A DNA stretch of 63,715 nt from Candidatus Calditenuis fumarioli (lineage in GTDB: Archaea > Thermoproteota > Nitrososphaeria_A > Caldarchaeales > Calditenuaceae). Location of the stretch: contig JANVYR010000003.1 of NCBI GenBank assembly GCA_030059665.1, forward strand, positions 1 through 63,715, given 5' to 3'. The position numbers and the translations under genes were made by a program. The number at the start of each line of letters is the position of its first letter. Position 1 is the stretch's first letter. The notes under the pieces are model-generated. The model ran no database searches and had not been told where the DNA came from. It saw only the letters and a program-made list of their open reading frames with translations. Positions 33,437 to 41,296 of the stretch are shown here, one piece after another.

Positions 33437-34054
33437 TCAGAGAACTGGCCTCCGAGCCGTGTGGTGCCCTCCCATCCCCTTGAAGCGCTCCTCGAGCCAG
33501 ACGTTACCGCGCTCGTGGTAGCCGCCGTTCTCGGGCCTTTCCCAGAAGCCGTCGACGTAGTGGGCCATGAACTCGATCTCGGTCAGCCACTTGGCGCTCT
33601 TCCAGAGATAGAGATGGGGTATGAAGGGCCTTGCCGGGAAGCCGTTCTCAAGCGGCAGCGGTTTGCCGTTCATGCGGAGCGCGACGATGGCGTCCTCGTG
33701 CAGCGCGTCCTCGACGGGAACCGGCGTGGAGTAGCCCTCGAGCGAGTAGAACATCACCCACCTCGCCTCGGGCTTGACGCCTGCGAGCTCCGCGAGGTGC
33801 CTGATCGGCACTCCCTCCCACTCCACGTCCTTGACCGACCAGCGCGTGACGCAGTGGGCGTCCCTCACGTACCTCTTCATGGGCATCCTCAGGAGCTCCT
33901 CGTAGGTGAGCTCGAGCTCGCGCTCCACCAGCCCAGTCACCCTCAGCCGATAGGTCTCGAGGTTAACCTGCGGTATCCCGAGGGCCGCGTAGACGATGAA
34001 CTTCCTCACGTACCTCTGCCCCGGCGGCAGCACCCTCTCTGCGACCTCGACCAT
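33437..34054 (-). CDS. Sulfite oxidase-fold molybdopterin oxidoreductase
   Basis: A 205-residue protein with only the Mo-pterin domain of the sulfite oxidase family. The molybdenum cysteine is in [20 protein letters not shown], and [16 protein letters not shown] is the usual cofactor-contact motif. There is no haem, no dimerisation domain and no Tat or Sec signal, so it is probably cytosolic, unlike periplasmic MsrP. The physiological substrate is unknown. I chose the ATG at 34054, nine bases after AGGAGG; TTG at 34060 lies too close to it. It is divergent from L11. Confidence 0.88.
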   Translation of the reverse strand: MVEVAERVLPPGQRYVRKFIVYAALGIPQVNLETYRLRVTGLVERELELTYEELLRMPMKRYVRDAHCVTRWSVKDVEWEGVPIRHLAELAGVKPEARWVMFYSLEGYSTPVPVEDALHEDAIVALRMNGKPLPLENGFPARPFIPHLYLWKSAKWLTEIEFMAHYVDGFWERPENGGYHERGNVWLEERFKGMGGHHTARRPVL

Positions 34055-34161
34055 CCTCAAGATCCTCCTGACCGGTGCTGATAATGGTTGCGCCTCAACT
34101 CGTGGCCCGCCGCTCCAACCGGCACCAGTTTATTTTGTGGGCGTGAAGGGTGCGCGGAGGG

Positions 34162-34659
34162 ATGTCGCTCAGGACGTTCAAGTTCGACGTTGAGGGGGGC
34201 AAAGCGACCGCAGGGCCTCCGATAGGGCCGGCACTGACGCCGCTGGGGCTGAACGTGCTCGCCGTGGTCGAGAAGATCAACGAGATGACGAAGGAGTTCA
34301 GAGGGATGAGGGTTCCGGTGAAGGTGGTCGTTGACGTCGAGACGAAGTCCTTCGAGGTCGAGGTCGGGGTGCCGACGGTGGCAGCCCTGATCGCGAGGGA
34401 GGCCGGAATCGAGAAGGGCTCCGGTCAGCCCGGATCCCAGCCAGCAGGGAACCTCACCTTCGAGCAGGTGGTGAAGATAGCGCGGCTCAAGATGCCTCAC
34501 CTCAGGGCCAAGTCGCTGAAGGCCGCCGTCAAGACGGTCCTCGGCACGTGCGTCAGCATGGGCGTCACGGTCGACGGGAAGGACCCGAAGCTCGTCCAGC
34601 GGGAGGTGGATGAGGGCGCCTACGACCAAGTGATCGGAGAGGTCACTCAGACTCCCTGA
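34162..34659 (+). CDS. rpl11: Large ribosomal subunit protein uL11
   Basis: Forms the GTPase-associated stalk base with L10 and rRNA. The product is 165 residues. It has FDVEGGKATAGPPIGPALTP, the Gly/Pro-rich signature, and the C-terminal RNA-binding domain with VVKIARLKMPHLRAKSLKAA. I use the ATG at 34162; an in-frame GTG at 34150 would add four residues. A TATA-like AGTTTATTTT (34126-34137) is about 30 bp upstream. It is convergent with L1 and overlaps it by 17 bases, which is unusual because L11 and L1 are normally side by side in one operon. Confidence 0.97.
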   Translation: MSLRTFKFDVEGGKATAGPPIGPALTPLGLNVLAVVEKINEMTKEFRGMRVPVKVVVDVETKSFEVEVGVPTVAALIAREAGIEKGSGQPGSQPAGNLTFEQVVKIARLKMPHLRAKSLKAAVKTVLGTCVSMGVTVDGKDPKLVQREVDEGAYDQVIGEVTQTP

Positions 34660-35308
34660 TCCTCAGCTCTATGGGTTCGCCCATCGTCCGCTTGATGTAG
34701 GCCGACTTGACGTTGGCCCACCTCTTCGGAAGCTTCTCCACCACCCTGTTCAGCACGGCCATCGCGTTCTCCACCAGCTGGTCCAGACCCATCTCCTCCG
34801 TCCCGATTATGCAGTTCGCCTGGGGGTTCTTCCGCACCCTGACCGTCACGCTCCTCTTGTACCTCGCAGCGAGCGCGTTGATGTCCGCTCCAGCCGGCAC
34901 AGGAACTGGGGCCTTGCCGATGTAGCCGAGCGCGGCTCCGAGGGCCCTCGCCACCAGGGAGATCAGCGATGTGTCCACGAGGAAGTAATCGAACTGTCGC
35001 GCCAGCTTCTTCGCCGCCTTCTTGTTGCCAGTAAGGACCTCAATCTCATCGCGCTCGAAGACGCGGTCCACGTTCGGCGATTTGCGGGCCTCCACTGCCA
35101 GCGCTCCCGAGGCTACAACGGCCACCTTCCTAGCCTTGGACCCGAGACCGTGGGGCAGCTCGATCACCTCGGTGAACCTGTTCTCGGGCTTCTTCAGGTC
35201 GATGTCCCTCAGGTTGATCACCAACTCCACCGACTGCGTGAACTTCCTCGGCTTGCCGCTCCTGAGCGCCTCCCTCACCGCCTCCCTCAGCGCCTCTACC
35301 GAGGCCAT
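34643..35308 (-). CDS. rpl1: Large ribosomal subunit protein uL1
   Basis: L1-stalk protein of 221 residues that moves deacylated tRNA out of the E site; in some archaea it also represses its own mRNA. KPRKFTQSVELVINLRDIDL, LPHGLGSKARKVAVVAS and the C-terminal KSAYIKRTMGEPIELR are diagnostic. On the minus strand TTCAATTAATTAG (35330-35342) gives a TATA box about 27 bp before the ATG, so the mRNA is probably leaderless. The 3' end overlaps rpl11 by 17 bases. L10/P0 and L12 are not in the window. Confidence 0.97.
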   Translation of the reverse strand: MASVEALREAVREALRSGKPRKFTQSVELVINLRDIDLKKPENRFTEVIELPHGLGSKARKVAVVASGALAVEARKSPNVDRVFERDEIEVLTGNKKAAKKLARQFDYFLVDTSLISLVARALGAALGYIGKAPVPVPAGADINALAARYKRSVTVRVRKNPQANCIIGTEEMGLDQLVENAMAVLNRVVEKLPKRWANVKSAYIKRTMGEPIELRIRESE

Positions 35309-35385
35309 CTTCCCCTACCGCACCGCCCCTGCTAATTAATTGAACTCGGAGAAATGCTGCGATCAGCCTCAGATCCGCAAACCCG

Positions 35386-35457
35386 TGGACCGGGCGGGAC
35401 TCGAACCCGCGACCTCCCGGGTGCAAACCGGGCGATCTGCCGCTGATCTACCGGCCC
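35386..35457 (-). tRNA. trnA: tRNA-Ala (anticodon TGC)
   Basis: A 72-nt tRNA on the minus strand without an intron. The acceptor stem pairs GGGCCGG with CCGGTCC and contains the G3-U70 pair that identifies tRNA-Ala, with discriminator A. The anticodon stem is CCCGG with CCGGG around TTTGCAC (anticodon TGC). The T-arm is GCGGG-TTCGAGT-CCCGC. CCA is not encoded. Confidence 0.95.
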
Positions 35458-35503
35458 CTGATACCGACGCGCAGTCCCCGCTCTTAGTTCTTTCCGGACG
35501 CGA

Positions 35504-36808
35504 TCACGCGGGGCCCCGCTGGGGCTCTGCCTGCTCCAGAAGCCTGAAGGAGCCGTTGAGGGATGCTGACCTGACCCGTTCCGCGAGCTCCGCGGGGACG
35601 TCGGCCACCACCAGCACCGAGTCCTCCAGGTAATCGAGCCTCTCCACGCGGCCCTTCTCGTACAGCTCGTCGATCAGGGAGGACAGTGACCCATCGTATC
35701 CGAGCCTCGCCTCGAGCCTGACGAGCCTCGGCAGGTAACGCTCTATCTCGTCGAGCAGCTGGGGGATGCCATCGCCGCGCTGCGCGGAGATCGGCACGAC
35801 CGGCAGTCCTTTGAAGTCCACCTCCTCCAGCACCCTCCTGAGCCCCTCGCCGGAGACCAGGTCGATCTTGTTCAGCGCCACCACCATCGGCAGGTGACCT
35901 GCGCCGATCTGGTGAAGCGTCGAGTAGGAGACCTCGAACTTCGTCCGGACCTCCTCGACGGGGTCGGAGGCGTCCACCACCAGCAGCACCACATCGGACT
36001 CCGCTATCTCCATCAGCGTCGACATGAAGGCCGAGATCAGCAGTGTCGGGACGTTCCTGATGAAACCCACCGTGTCCGAGAGGTTGACGGGCCTGCCGTT
36101 GACCCGCATCGTCCTCCTCTTCGTGGAGAGCGTCGTGAACATCGCGTCCGATATCTCGGTCGGCGAACCGGTGAGCCGGGTGAAGAGCGTGGACTTGCCG
36201 GCGTTGGTGTACCCCGCGAGGGAGACCGTCGGTATCCCCGTGCTCCTACGGGCCCTGCTCTCCCAGCTCTTCCTCCGCTTGATCTCCTCGAGCTTCCTCG
36301 TCAGCGTCTGGATCTGCCGCTTCACCTCCTCGTAGTACACGTCCGCCTCGTAGGCTCCGAGGCCGTGGAATCCCGGCTGCTCGCCCTGCTTCGCTAGCCT
36401 GACCTTCTCCTTCGCCCTTGGAAGCTCGTACTTCAGGGAAGCCAGCCTGATCTGGAGGTTGGCCTCGAGGCTCGTCGCGTGCATCGCGAAGATCTCCAGT
36501 ATCAGCCTGACCCTGGTGATGACCTCTACGTTCAGCTCCTTCGCCAGGTTGTACTCCTGGACCGGCTTAAGCTCGTTCTCGAAGATCACTTTGGAGATCC
36601 CCAGCCTCCTGACGGCCTCCTTCAGCTCCGCGAGCTTGGAAGGACCGATGTTGTAGAGCGGGTGAGGGAAGCGGCGCTGGGCGAGCCGGTAAACGACCTC
36701 GTACCCGGCGGTGCTGCAAAGCTCCTCCAGCTCGTCGAGGTTCTCGCTCTCCCAGGGGTAGTACCTGTGGACGATCGCGACCCTCCTGCTCGACGCTAAG
36801 CCGACCAC
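35504..36808 (-). CDS. hflX: Ribosome-associated GTPase HflX
   Basis: GTPase of 434 residues that binds ribosomes and helps to split or rescue stalled ones. The N-terminal HflX domain has HPLYNIGPSKLAELKEAVR and the long coiled-coil linker has FHGLGAYEADVYYEEVKRQ. The G domain has GYTNAGKST (G1), LSDTVGFIR (G3) and NKID (G4). The start is GTG, 12 bases after the mbf1 stop, so the two form an operon led by mbf1. The mbf1-hflX pairing links a transcription co-factor with translation stress. Confidence 0.95.
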   Translation of the reverse strand: MVGLASSRRVAIVHRYYPWESENLDELEELCSTAGYEVVYRLAQRRFPHPLYNIGPSKLAELKEAVRRLGISKVIFENELKPVQEYNLAKELNVEVITRVRLILEIFAMHATSLEANLQIRLASLKYELPRAKEKVRLAKQGEQPGFHGLGAYEADVYYEEVKRQIQTLTRKLEEIKRRKSWESRARRSTGIPTVSLAGYTNAGKSTLFTRLTGSPTEISDAMFTTLSTKRRTMRVNGRPVNLSDTVGFIRNVPTLLISAFMSTLMEIAESDVVLLVVDASDPVEEVRTKFEVSYSTLHQIGAGHLPMVVALNKIDLVSGEGLRRVLEEVDFKGLPVVPISAQRGDGIPQLLDEIERYLPRLVRLEARLGYDGSLSSLIDELYEKGRVERLDYLEDSVLVVADVPAELAERVRSASLNGSFRLLEQAEPQRGPA

Positions 36809-36820
36809 CCTCTCATCGAT

Positions 36821-37192
36821 TTACAGGTCCTCGCTCTTCAACTGATCTCCCAGAACGTCGCCTATCGTGAGGCCCCTCTTCTGGGCCTTGCTCACAGCCC
36901 GCTCGAAGACCTCGTCGGTAGCCTCCACCAGCAGCTTCACCTTGAGAACCCTCTCCAGCTTCCTCGCCAGCTCGAAGGAGGGCTTGAGCTCGTTGTTCTC
37001 GATCCTCCTGATCGTTGAGACCTTCTCGCCGACCATCTCCGCCAGCTGCTCCCGCGTGAGGAACCTCGCCTCCCTCGCCTTCCTGATCACGTTCCCCAGG
37101 TCGTCGACGAACTCGTACCGCTCGACCCGCTCCACCACGCCGACGTACCTGTCAACCCTTCCCCTCCTCTGCGGAGCTCCACCGGGCTGCAT
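36821..37192 (-). CDS. Multiprotein bridging factor 1-like HTH protein, without the zinc ribbon
   Basis: A 123-residue MBF1 homologue. The Cro/C1-type HTH is VIRKAREARFLTREQLAEMV, then GEKVSTIRRIENNELKPSFE, with ARKLERVLKVKLL after it. Archaeal MBF1 usually starts with a CxxC zinc ribbon; this one starts MQPGGAPQRRGRVDRY and has no cysteines. The upstream in-frame sequence does not add a ribbon either. The ATG at 37192 is supported by a TATA-like GCATTTACACC (minus, 37216-37226) about 28 bp upstream, giving a leaderless mRNA. The C-terminal tail (RGLTIGDVLGDQLKSEDL) is slightly longer than usual. Confidence 0.85.
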   Translation of the reverse strand: MQPGGAPQRRGRVDRYVGVVERVERYEFVDDLGNVIRKAREARFLTREQLAEMVGEKVSTIRRIENNELKPSFELARKLERVLKVKLLVEATDEVFERAVSKAQKRGLTIGDVLGDQLKSEDL

Positions 37193-37193
37193 G

Positions 37194-37204
37194 CACTTCA
37201 AGTG
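37194..37204. promoter_or_regulatory. Palindrome CACTT-C-AAGTG at the mbf1 start
   Basis: Perfect 5-bp arms flank a central C, immediately upstream of the mbf1 ATG and within the divergent spacer with the FAD subunit gene. The core CTTCAAG matches the reverse gyrase palindrome (9929-9945). A dimeric regulator could block the start of the mbf1-hflX transcript. The arms are short, so this may be chance. Confidence 0.3.
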
Positions 37205-37280
37205 TGTGAGGGCCGGTGTAAATGCTTTCGGGCCCGATGGGTGCCGCGAAATCCTTATGAGCTCTGGAATTGTGGCAGAA

Positions 37281-38183
37281 ATGCGCTTGATACCGCGTTC
37301 GTTCGAGTACGTGGCACCCAAGACGCTTCAGGAGGCGGTCAGCATCTTGAGGAAGTACAAGGGAGAGGCGAAGGTCCTCGCGGGAGGTCACAGCCTGGTG
37401 CCGCTGATGAAGCTGAGGCTCTCGAACCCTCAGGTCGTGGTGGACCTGAAGTACCTGAGGCCGAAGCTCGCCTACATCAAGGTGGCCGGTAAGACGGTGA
37501 GGATAGGAGCGCTGACCAGGCACGCGGAGATCGAGCACTCCGCAGAGCTGAAGAAGGTGGTCCCGATAATGCCGGCCGCGGCCGAGTGGATAGGTGACAT
37601 GCAGGTCCGGAACATGGGAACGATCGGCGGATCCCTCGCCCACGCGGATCCAGCAGCGGACTGGCCCGTGGTGATGCTCGCGCTCAACGCGACCTTCGTG
37701 GCCAACGGCGGGGCCCAGAGGAAGATCCCGGCGACCAAGTTCTTCCTCGGTCCCTTCACAACAGCGCTCAAGCCCCACGAGATCCTTACCGAGATACAGG
37801 TCCCGGTTCCGCCGTCCAACCACGGCTGGTCCTGGAAGAAGTTCGAGAGGAAGGCCGGAGACTTCGCGACCGTCAACACGGCCGTGATAGTCGTTCCGGG
37901 AAGGAAGGGGGAGATCGCCGACGTCTCCATCGCCGTGGGTGCGGTTCACGTGAGGCCGTTCAGGGCGACCGATGCCGAGAAGGTCCTGAAGGGCGAGGTT
38001 CCCACGATGGACCTGATCCGGGAGGCTGCGGAGAAGGCAGCCGCGATGTCGGAACCCAGTGCGGACCTCAGGGGGAGCGTCGAGTACAAGCGCGAGGTGA
38101 CCAAGGTCTTCGTCAGGAGGGCGCTGGTCGAGGCCTGTGAGCGCGCGAAACTTCTAAAGCCGGAGGCGGCGGTGGTGAGGTGA
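37281..38183 (+). CDS. Molybdenum hydroxylase FAD-binding subunit (CoxM/XdhB-like)
   Basis: A 300-residue FAD subunit that passes electrons from the Fe-S subunit to the acceptor. PCMH-type FAD motifs are [14 protein letters not shown] and [19 protein letters not shown]. The C-terminal domain has [28 protein letters not shown] (37252-37261) about 26 bp before the ATG suggests a leaderless mRNA. The stop is one base before the Fe-S subunit ATG. Together these two genes form a short operon about 6 kb from the catalytic subunits and on the other strand. Confidence 0.9.
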   Translation: MRLIPRSFEYVAPKTLQEAVSILRKYKGEAKVLAGGHSLVPLMKLRLSNPQVVVDLKYLRPKLAYIKVAGKTVRIGALTRHAEIEHSAELKKVVPIMPAAAEWIGDMQVRNMGTIGGSLAHADPAADWPVVMLALNATFVANGGAQRKIPATKFFLGPFTTALKPHEILTEIQVPVPPSNHGWSWKKFERKAGDFATVNTAVIVVPGRKGEIADVSIAVGAVHVRPFRATDAEKVLKGEVPTMDLIREAAEKAAAMSEPSADLRGSVEYKREVTKVFVRRALVEACERAKLLKPEAAVVR

Positions 38184-38184
38184 C

Positions 38185-38748
38185 ATGGCTCGGAGGGCCG
38201 CGGTGAGGACCGTCCAGCGCAGGGCCCGGGGACCCGTGCCGCAAGCGAAGGTCCCGATCAGGGTGAAGATCAACGGCGTCGAGTACTCCCACGAGGTCGA
38301 ACCGAGGCTTCTCCTCGTTCACTACATCAGGGACGTTGTCGGTCTGACGGGGACCCACATCGGCTGCGACACCAGCAACTGCGGAGCCTGCACCGTTTTG
38401 ATGAAGGGCACCTGGGGGAACGAGTGGAGGGCGGTGAAGTCATGCACGCTCTACGCAGTCCAGGCCGACGGCGCCGAGATCATCACCATAGAGGGCCTCG
38501 CCAAGAACGGCGAGCTGCATCCGCTCCAGAAGGCGTTCTGGGAGCACCACGCGCTCCAGTGCGGCTACTGCACTCCCGGGATGATACTGGCTGCCCTGGG
38601 GTTCCTGAAGCTGAACCCGAACCCGACCAGGGAAGAGATCAGGAAGGGCATCTCGGGGAACCTGTGCCGCTGCACGGGCTACGTGAACATCGTCAAGGCG
38701 ATAGAGGCCGCAGCCAAGGAGATCCGCGAGAAGGGAAGCTGGATCTAG
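38185..38748 (+). CDS. Molybdenum hydroxylase 2x[2Fe-2S] subunit (CoxS/XdhC-like)
   Basis: A 187-residue electron-transfer subunit. The plant-type [2Fe-2S] cluster is bound by [14 protein letters not shown] and a later Cys (KSCTLYA). The second cluster, near the Mo site, is bound by CGYCTPGM and [14 protein letters not shown]. About 25 extra basic residues precede the conserved domain ([16 protein letters not shown]), longer than the usual ~160-residue family. A twin-arginine-like RR is visible, but there is no hydrophobic stretch after it, so I do not call a signal. The gene is coupled to the FAD subunit. Confidence 0.92.
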   Translation: MARRAAVRTVQRRARGPVPQAKVPIRVKINGVEYSHEVEPRLLLVHYIRDVVGLTGTHIGCDTSNCGACTVLMKGTWGNEWRAVKSCTLYAVQADGAEIITIEGLAKNGELHPLQKAFWEHHALQCGYCTPGMILAALGFLKLNPNPTREEIRKGISGNLCRCTGYVNIVKAIEAAAKEIREKGSWI

Positions 38749-38764
38749 ATCCACGGTCCCTCGA

Positions 38765-38779
38765 TTTTTGTTGCTTTTT
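38765..38779 (+). terminator. Double T5 tract terminator after the FAD/Fe-S operon
   Basis: Two runs of five T, at 38765-38769 and 38775-38779, lie within 32 bases of the Fe-S subunit stop. A TATA-like GTTAAAATGG (near 38834-38843) for the next tRNA follows. Confidence 0.45.
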
Positions 38780-38889
38780 CCCACTCTGTCCCTCCTCCTC
38801 AGCCGTCAACGTCCTCCATCCTCACCTCTGGTAAGTTAAAATGGACCCGTGGTCACATGGATCCGGGTAGCCCGGTCGTCTAGCGGTCA

Positions 38890-38915
38890 AACCACCTGGC
38901 CGGAGGTGGGATCAG
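38890..38915 (+). other. tRNA-Gln intron 1 (D-loop, about 26 nt)
   Basis: The insert forms a hairpin (CCACCT paired with AGGTGG around GGCCGG) between D-loop halves. The edges repeat TCA, so the exact cut sites are uncertain by a few bases. D-loop position is non-canonical. Confidence 0.7.
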
Positions 38916-38931
38916 GGATTCCGGGCTCTGG

Positions 38932-38948
38932 ATCCCTCAGGAGGGGAC
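38932..38948 (+). other. tRNA-Gln intron 2 (37/38, about 17 nt)
   Basis: The insert lies directly 3' of position 37, the canonical archaeal site. Its inner helix pairs TCCC with GGGA around a short loop, as for a bulge-helix-bulge substrate. Confidence 0.75.
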
Positions 38949-39028
38949 CCCCGGAGACGCCGGTTCGAATCCGGCCCGGGCTACCTTGAGATCCTGACGT
39001 GGGGACAGCACGAGAACTGAGACCTCGT

Positions 39029-39082
39029 GTTAAACGACCGATCGCCGTTAAACTCGGCCCCTGGGTCGAAAAACCGTTAAAA
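39029..39082 (+). promoter_or_regulatory. Pyrophosphatase promoter region with three GTTAAA elements
   Basis: GTTAAAC occurs at 39029-39035 and 39047-39053, and GTTAAAA at 39076-39082. The last is centred about 30 bp before the ATG at 39110 and is the best TATA box, predicting a leaderless mRNA. The first two may be extra TATA elements or factor sites. Confidence 0.4.
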
Positions 39083-39109
39083 GCAGCTCACTAGTTCTGG
39101 GATCCGACC

Positions 39110-41272
39110 ATGTGGATAAACCCGCTTCTGATAACGACGGTGCTCGGCGCGATCGGTGCGCTGACCGCTGTGCTCTTCGTGGTGCTGGTCAACAGGTACC
39201 CGAAGGGGCCTGAGCAGTTCGTCGCTGTGTGGTCAGCTATCCGCGAGGGTTCCGCGGCCTACCTGAAGAGGCAGTACAGGACGATCTACGTGATAGCGGC
39301 CTTCATCTTCCTGCTGATCGTCGGGAGCTTCGCGGCCTTCCCAGCCCTCGGTGGGCTCCTCTACGGCCTCGCGGTGGGCGGGAGCTTCCTGATCGGCGTG
39401 ACCTTCTCGCTGATAGCCGCAACGATAGCGATGGACTCCGCGACCCGCGCCAACGTCAGGACCACCTACGCGGCCTACAAAGGATCGGTCAGCGCGCTCA
39501 GGGTTGCGACGCTGGGAGGAGCGGCTCTCGGCCTCGCGGTGATCGCGATGAGCCTCCTCGGCCTCTCGATCCTCTACTGGGCCTTCAGGGACCCGGCGGT
39601 GCTCGCGGGCTTCGGGTTCGGCGCCAGCCTCGCAGCCCTCTTCGCCCAGCTCGGCGGAGGGATCTACACCAAGAGCGCAGACATCGGAGCGGACCTCGTC
39701 GGTAAGGTCGAGGCCGGGATACCGGAGGACGACCCGAGGAACCCTGCGGTGATCGCGGACCAGGTGGGCGACAACGTCGGAGACGAGGCCGGGAGGGGGG
39801 CTGACCTCTTCGAGTCGGTCACGGCTGAGAACCTGGGAGGGATGATCATCGCGCTGGTCCTCTCGATCGTTATCTTCAACGCCATCAACGAGGACTACGT
39901 CCTGCTGCCGCTGCTGGTGAGGGCCGTAGGAGTCGTCGCCACGCTGGCGGGCATCGGCTGGGCCGTCGCGCAGCGCTCCTTCAAGGAGGCGATAGAGCCC
40001 CTCAGGAACGGCCTGATCGTGACCTCGGTTGTGGCCGCGGTGCTGATGTATTTCGTCTCGTCCGCGGTCTTCGGGAGCTCCTACCTACCCATGTTCGCCT
40101 CGATGGTGATAGGGCTGATCGCCGGCATCCTGATCATGTTCTACAGCGAGCTCTACACCGGCCTCAGGTCCAAGTACGTCGGCCTGATCGCCGGGAACAG
40201 CGAGAGCGGCCCAGCCCTTACGGTCGTCTCCGGGCTCGCGGTCGGGATGGTCTCCACGGCCCTTCCGGTGATCACGGTCGTCGTGGCGATAGCAGCGTCT
40301 TTCGTCCTGGGCCTCCAGTGGGCTCAGCTGGTCAACCTCCCTGACCGGTTCCTCGGTGGCGTCTTCGGGACCACGATGGCCACGATGGGGATGCTCTCCA
40401 CGGCCGGGTTCGTGCTGACCATGGACGGCGTGGGGCCGATTGTGGACAACGCCGGAGGGATAGCGGAGATGGCAAACGCTCCGGACGAGATCAGGGAGAG
40501 GCTCGAGCCTCTGGACGCCCTTGGGAACACGACGAAGGCCCTCACCAAGTCCTACGCGATGGGCTCCGCGGCGCTGGCTGCACTCCTGCTCTTCCAGGCG
40601 TTCCTCCTCGAGGTGGCCAGGTACCAGGCAGGGATCATCGAACTCTCGCACCTGACGGTCGAGCAGTCGAGGAACCTCTTGGCCCAGATCGAGGCCCTCT
40701 CCTCACAGCTCCAGATCAACTCGCCCTCGGTGCTGATAGGGCTCTTCATCGGTGCGATGCTGCCGTTCCTCTTCTCCGGCTACGCGGTGAACGCCGTGGC
40801 CACCGGGGCCTTCCAGATGGTCGAGGAGGTCAGGAGGCAGTTCAGGACCATACCCGGGCTGCTGAACGGGGCCGCCAGGCCCGAGTACGGTAGGTGCGTG
40901 GACATCTCGACCCGAACCGCCCTGAGGCTCATGGTGACCCCGACGCTGGTGGTCACGCTCTCGCCGATACTCGTGGGGCTGCTGCTGGGTTGGAGGGCGA
41001 TCGGCGGGCTCGTGATGGGCGCGACGGTCTCCGCGATACCACTGGCGATAGTCGGCTTCTACGGAGGTGCAGCGATGGACAACGCGAAGAAGTTCCTCGA
41101 GATCGCCGGGAGGAAGGGGACCGATGCCCACAAGGCCGCGGTGATAGGCGACACGGTGGGCGACCCGATGAAGGACACCTACGCTCCGAGCCTGCACATC
41201 CTGATCAAGCTGCTGAACACGCTCTCGCTCGTCTTCATACCGCTCTTCCTGGTGTCCCTGATACCGATCTGA
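39110..41272 (+). CDS. hppA: Membrane-bound proton-translocating pyrophosphatase (K+-independent type)
   Basis: Integral membrane enzyme of 720 residues with about 16 helices that pumps H+ using pyrophosphate. Catalytic loops are DIGADLVGKVEAGIPEDDPR, then DNVGDEAGRGADLFE, and the C-terminal GDTVGDPMKDT. Lys476 and Thr479 in GNTTKALTK are at the positions that separate K+-independent enzymes (K, T) from K+-dependent ones (A, G/A). From memory the acidic loop normally reads DCAGMAADLFE, so Glu and Arg here are departures. It should run as a homodimer and recycle biosynthetic PPi into proton motive force. Confidence 0.95.
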   Translation: MWINPLLITTVLGAIGALTAVLFVVLVNRYPKGPEQFVAVWSAIREGSAAYLKRQYRTIYVIAAFIFLLIVGSFAAFPALGGLLYGLAVGGSFLIGVTFSLIAATIAMDSATRANVRTTYAAYKGSVSALRVATLGGAALGLAVIAMSLLGLSILYWAFRDPAVLAGFGFGASLAALFAQLGGGIYTKSADIGADLVGKVEAGIPEDDPRNPAVIADQVGDNVGDEAGRGADLFESVTAENLGGMIIALVLSIVIFNAINEDYVLLPLLVRAVGVVATLAGIGWAVAQRSFKEAIEPLRNGLIVTSVVAAVLMYFVSSAVFGSSYLPMFASMVIGLIAGILIMFYSELYTGLRSKYVGLIAGNSESGPALTVVSGLAVGMVSTALPVITVVVAIAASFVLGLQWAQLVNLPDRFLGGVFGTTMATMGMLSTAGFVLTMDGVGPIVDNAGGIAEMANAPDEIRERLEPLDALGNTTKALTKSYAMGSAALAALLLFQAFLLEVARYQAGIIELSHLTVEQSRNLLAQIEALSSQLQINSPSVLIGLFIGAMLPFLFSGYAVNAVATGAFQMVEEVRRQFRTIPGLLNGAARPEYGRCVDISTRTALRLMVTPTLVVTLSPILVGLLLGWRAIGGLVMGATVSAIPLAIVGFYGGAAMDNAKKFLEIAGRKGTDAHKAAVIGDTVGDPMKDTYAPSLHILIKLLNTLSLVFIPLFLVSLIPI

Positions 41273-41296
41273 TCCGACGACCTCCGCCTTTCTCCG

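Larger units (their letters stand above)
38869..38983 (+). tRNA. trnQ: tRNA-Gln (anticodon CTG) with two introns
   Basis: The primary gene spans 115 bases. The acceptor stem pairs AGCCCGG with CCGGGCT, with discriminator A at 38983. The T-arm is GCCGG-TTCGAAT-CCGGC. Removing two inserts gives a normal ~72-nt cloverleaf with D-arm GTCTAGCGGTCAGGAT, anticodon stem CCGGG/CCCGG and loop CTCTGG plus one base, so the anticodon CTG is at 38928-38930. The first insert is in the D-loop and the second is at the usual 37/38 site. Without removing them the cloverleaf does not fold. A TATA-like GTTAAAATGG lies about 30 bp upstream. Confidence 0.88.

Noticed and set aside
38185..38260. Tat signal peptide on the Fe-S subunit
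   Set aside because: An RR pair is present in the extension, but no hydrophobic segment or cleavage site follows.
38869..38983. tRNA-Glu or a class II tRNA instead of tRNA-Gln
   Set aside because: The extra length is explained by two hairpin inserts; the loop CTCTGG gives anticodon CTG, and the AG..CT ends with discriminator A fit Gln.
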